Shown in pieces: positions 63,115-64,000 of a DNA stretch of 64,000 bases. The position numbers were made by a program, and so were the translations under genes. How positions within the stretch are numbered: position 1 is the first letter of the stretch; each line of letters starts with the position of its first letter. This DNA comes from Caulobacterales bacterium (lineage in GTDB: Bacteria; Pseudomonadota; Alphaproteobacteria; Caulobacterales; Caulobacteraceae). The notes beneath the pieces are model-generated. The model made no database searches. It was not told the DNA's origin and was given only the letters and a program-made list of their open reading frames with translations. The stretch covers positions 137,574 to 201,573 of the forward strand of contig JAFLCS010000005.1 in the NCBI GenBank assembly GCA_017302105.1, read 5' to 3'.

Positions 63115-64000
63115 ATGGATGACGTCGAACTGCCCGAGGCCCGGGGCTGGGATCGATTGCGGCGTCCCGTCTGGTTGTTCGACAACGACGCCAAGCGCCA
63201 CATCTACGCCAACAATGCCGCCCTCGTGCTCTGGGGTGCCGAGAGTCGGGAAGAGTTCCTTGGGCGCGACTGTTCCGATCAGTCCGATGCGGTAAAGGCA
63301 CGTACCCAGCGCCTGCTAGATGATACGGCCAACGGCGAGGTCGTTAACGAGCGTTGGACCTTCTACCCCCATGGCGAGCCGACCACGGCGAAAATCCTCG
63401 CCAGCACGTTTCGCCTGCCCAGTGGGCGAGCGGTAATCCAGATGGAGGCCGAGGCGCTGGAGGTCGACGCCGACCAGGTGCGTTCGCTCGAGGCGCTTCG
63501 TCACGCACCGGCGGCCATCTGTCTGTTCCAACCGGACGGCGGGGCCTTGTTCCGCAATCCAGTGGCCTATGCGACCTTCGGACCGGGCAATCTGCATCTC
63601 GAGAAACGCTACGAGAACCTGAGCGCGGCGGAGGTCTTGCTGGCCGACGCCTGGGACGGCAGGCCCAGCTCGTGCCTATTGAAGGCCCGGACCCTTCAGG
63701 GTGAACGCTGGATGCACACAACGGCGCGTCGGGTCTCGGATCCGGTCACGGGTGCAAAGGCGTTGTTGTGGGCGAGCCATGATGTGACGCCCCAGGTTGA
63801 GGCCGAGGCCTCGCTGGCGGCGGCGGCCGACCGGGCAGACCAGGCCGAGGCGCGTGAGGCGCGGCTGACCGAGATCAGCCACGAAATGCGTACGCCCCTG
63901 AATACACTTCTGGGCTTTGCGGAGGTGATGAGTGCCAAGACGGAATGCCCTGAGCAGCGTGATCAGCTGACCCGGATGGTCAGTGCCGGGCGACGCCTGG
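63115..64000 (+). CDS. PAS-domain sensor histidine kinase (partial, 3' beyond window)
   Basis: The open frame from ATG 63115 runs off the right edge with 295 codons visible. Two PAS-like segments are seen (WLFDNDAKRHIYANNAALVL and HAPAAICLFQPDGGALFRNP), then a coiled stretch rich in Ala/Glu, then the HisKA H-box ISHEMRTPLNTLLGFAEVM with the phospho-accepting His. The catalytic ATPase domain is expected after the window end. No transmembrane segment precedes the PAS domains, so it is likely cytosolic. The signal is unknown. Confidence 0.85.
   Translation, partial: MDDVELPEARGWDRLRRPVWLFDNDAKRHIYANNAALVLWGAESREEFLGRDCSDQSDAVKARTQRLLDDTANGEVVNERWTFYPHGEPTTAKILASTFRLPSGRAVIQMEAEALEVDADQVRSLEALRHAPAAICLFQPDGGALFRNPVAYATFGPGNLHLEKRYENLSAAEVLLADAWDGRPSSCLLKARTLQGERWMHTTARRVSDPVTGAKALLWASHDVTPQVEAEASLAAAADRADQAEAREARLTEISHEMRTPLNTLLGFAEVMSAKTECPEQRDQLTRMVSAGRRL

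Overview
The window is GC-rich, gene-dense alphaproteobacterial chromosome. It most resembles the Caulobacterales, probably Brevundimonas or a close relative. This is inferred from a DivK-PleD cell-cycle pair with Caulobacter-like residue numbering, a Caulobacter-type division and cell-wall (dcw) cluster, FtsZ with a long linker and an IPAFLRR tail, GANTC sites ahead of ftsZ, and two boxes of the alphaproteobacterial LexA type (GTTC-N7-GTTC). No rRNA, tRNA or CRISPR array was seen. The one RNA gene is rnpB.

Layout. 1-5.8 kb: a partial cytochrome b561, an acyl-CoA dehydrogenase, a DinB-type polymerase, divK-pleD, and rpmG. 5.9-12.8 kb: small envelope proteins, a frameshifted DUF5990-like gene, a Nudix hydrolase, an intergenic repeat, RNase R, and an AmpD-type amidase. 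12.8-36.2 kb: rnpB followed by the dcw cluster: mraZ-rsmH-ftsL-ftsI-murE-murF-mraY-murD-ftsW-murG, two opposite-strand paralogous secreted proteins, murC, an S41 protease, murB, ddl, ftsQ, ftsA, ftsZ and lpxC. Most of the first ten genes overlap by 1-4 bases, so peptidoglycan precursor synthesis, its lipid-linked steps and the divisome are translationally linked. 36.2-45.9 kb: pgeF, a MidA-like methyltransferase, lgt, a Nudix gene, a 26-residue membrane peptide overlapping a pteridine-reductase-like SDR and folB, envelope and membrane proteins, and putP.

45.9-53.5 kb is the accessory region. A frameshifted HTH gene borders a cassette of visibly lower GC. The cassette encodes a GHKL (MORC/MutL-like) ATPase, an unassigned Rossmann or methyltransferase-like protein, and a C5-cytosine DNA methyltransferase. 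Next to it lies a detached, diverged second copy of the uvrB 3' end, then a parD/parE module with a frameshifted toxin, then intact uvrB with a LexA-type box over its start codon. The cassette has no recognisable nuclease. It is the best candidate here for an undescribed defence or epigenetic system.

53.6-64 kb: an extensin-like lipoprotein, DUF1428 and two VOC proteins with a divergent HxlR regulator, an MscS-like channel, a mini flagellar-rod-like protein, a TMEM43-family protein, an overlapping three-gene operon (KAS III-like enzyme, heme-oxygenase-like di-iron enzyme, 310-residue unknown), a proline-rich secreted protein, and the first part of a PAS histidine kinase cut by the window end.
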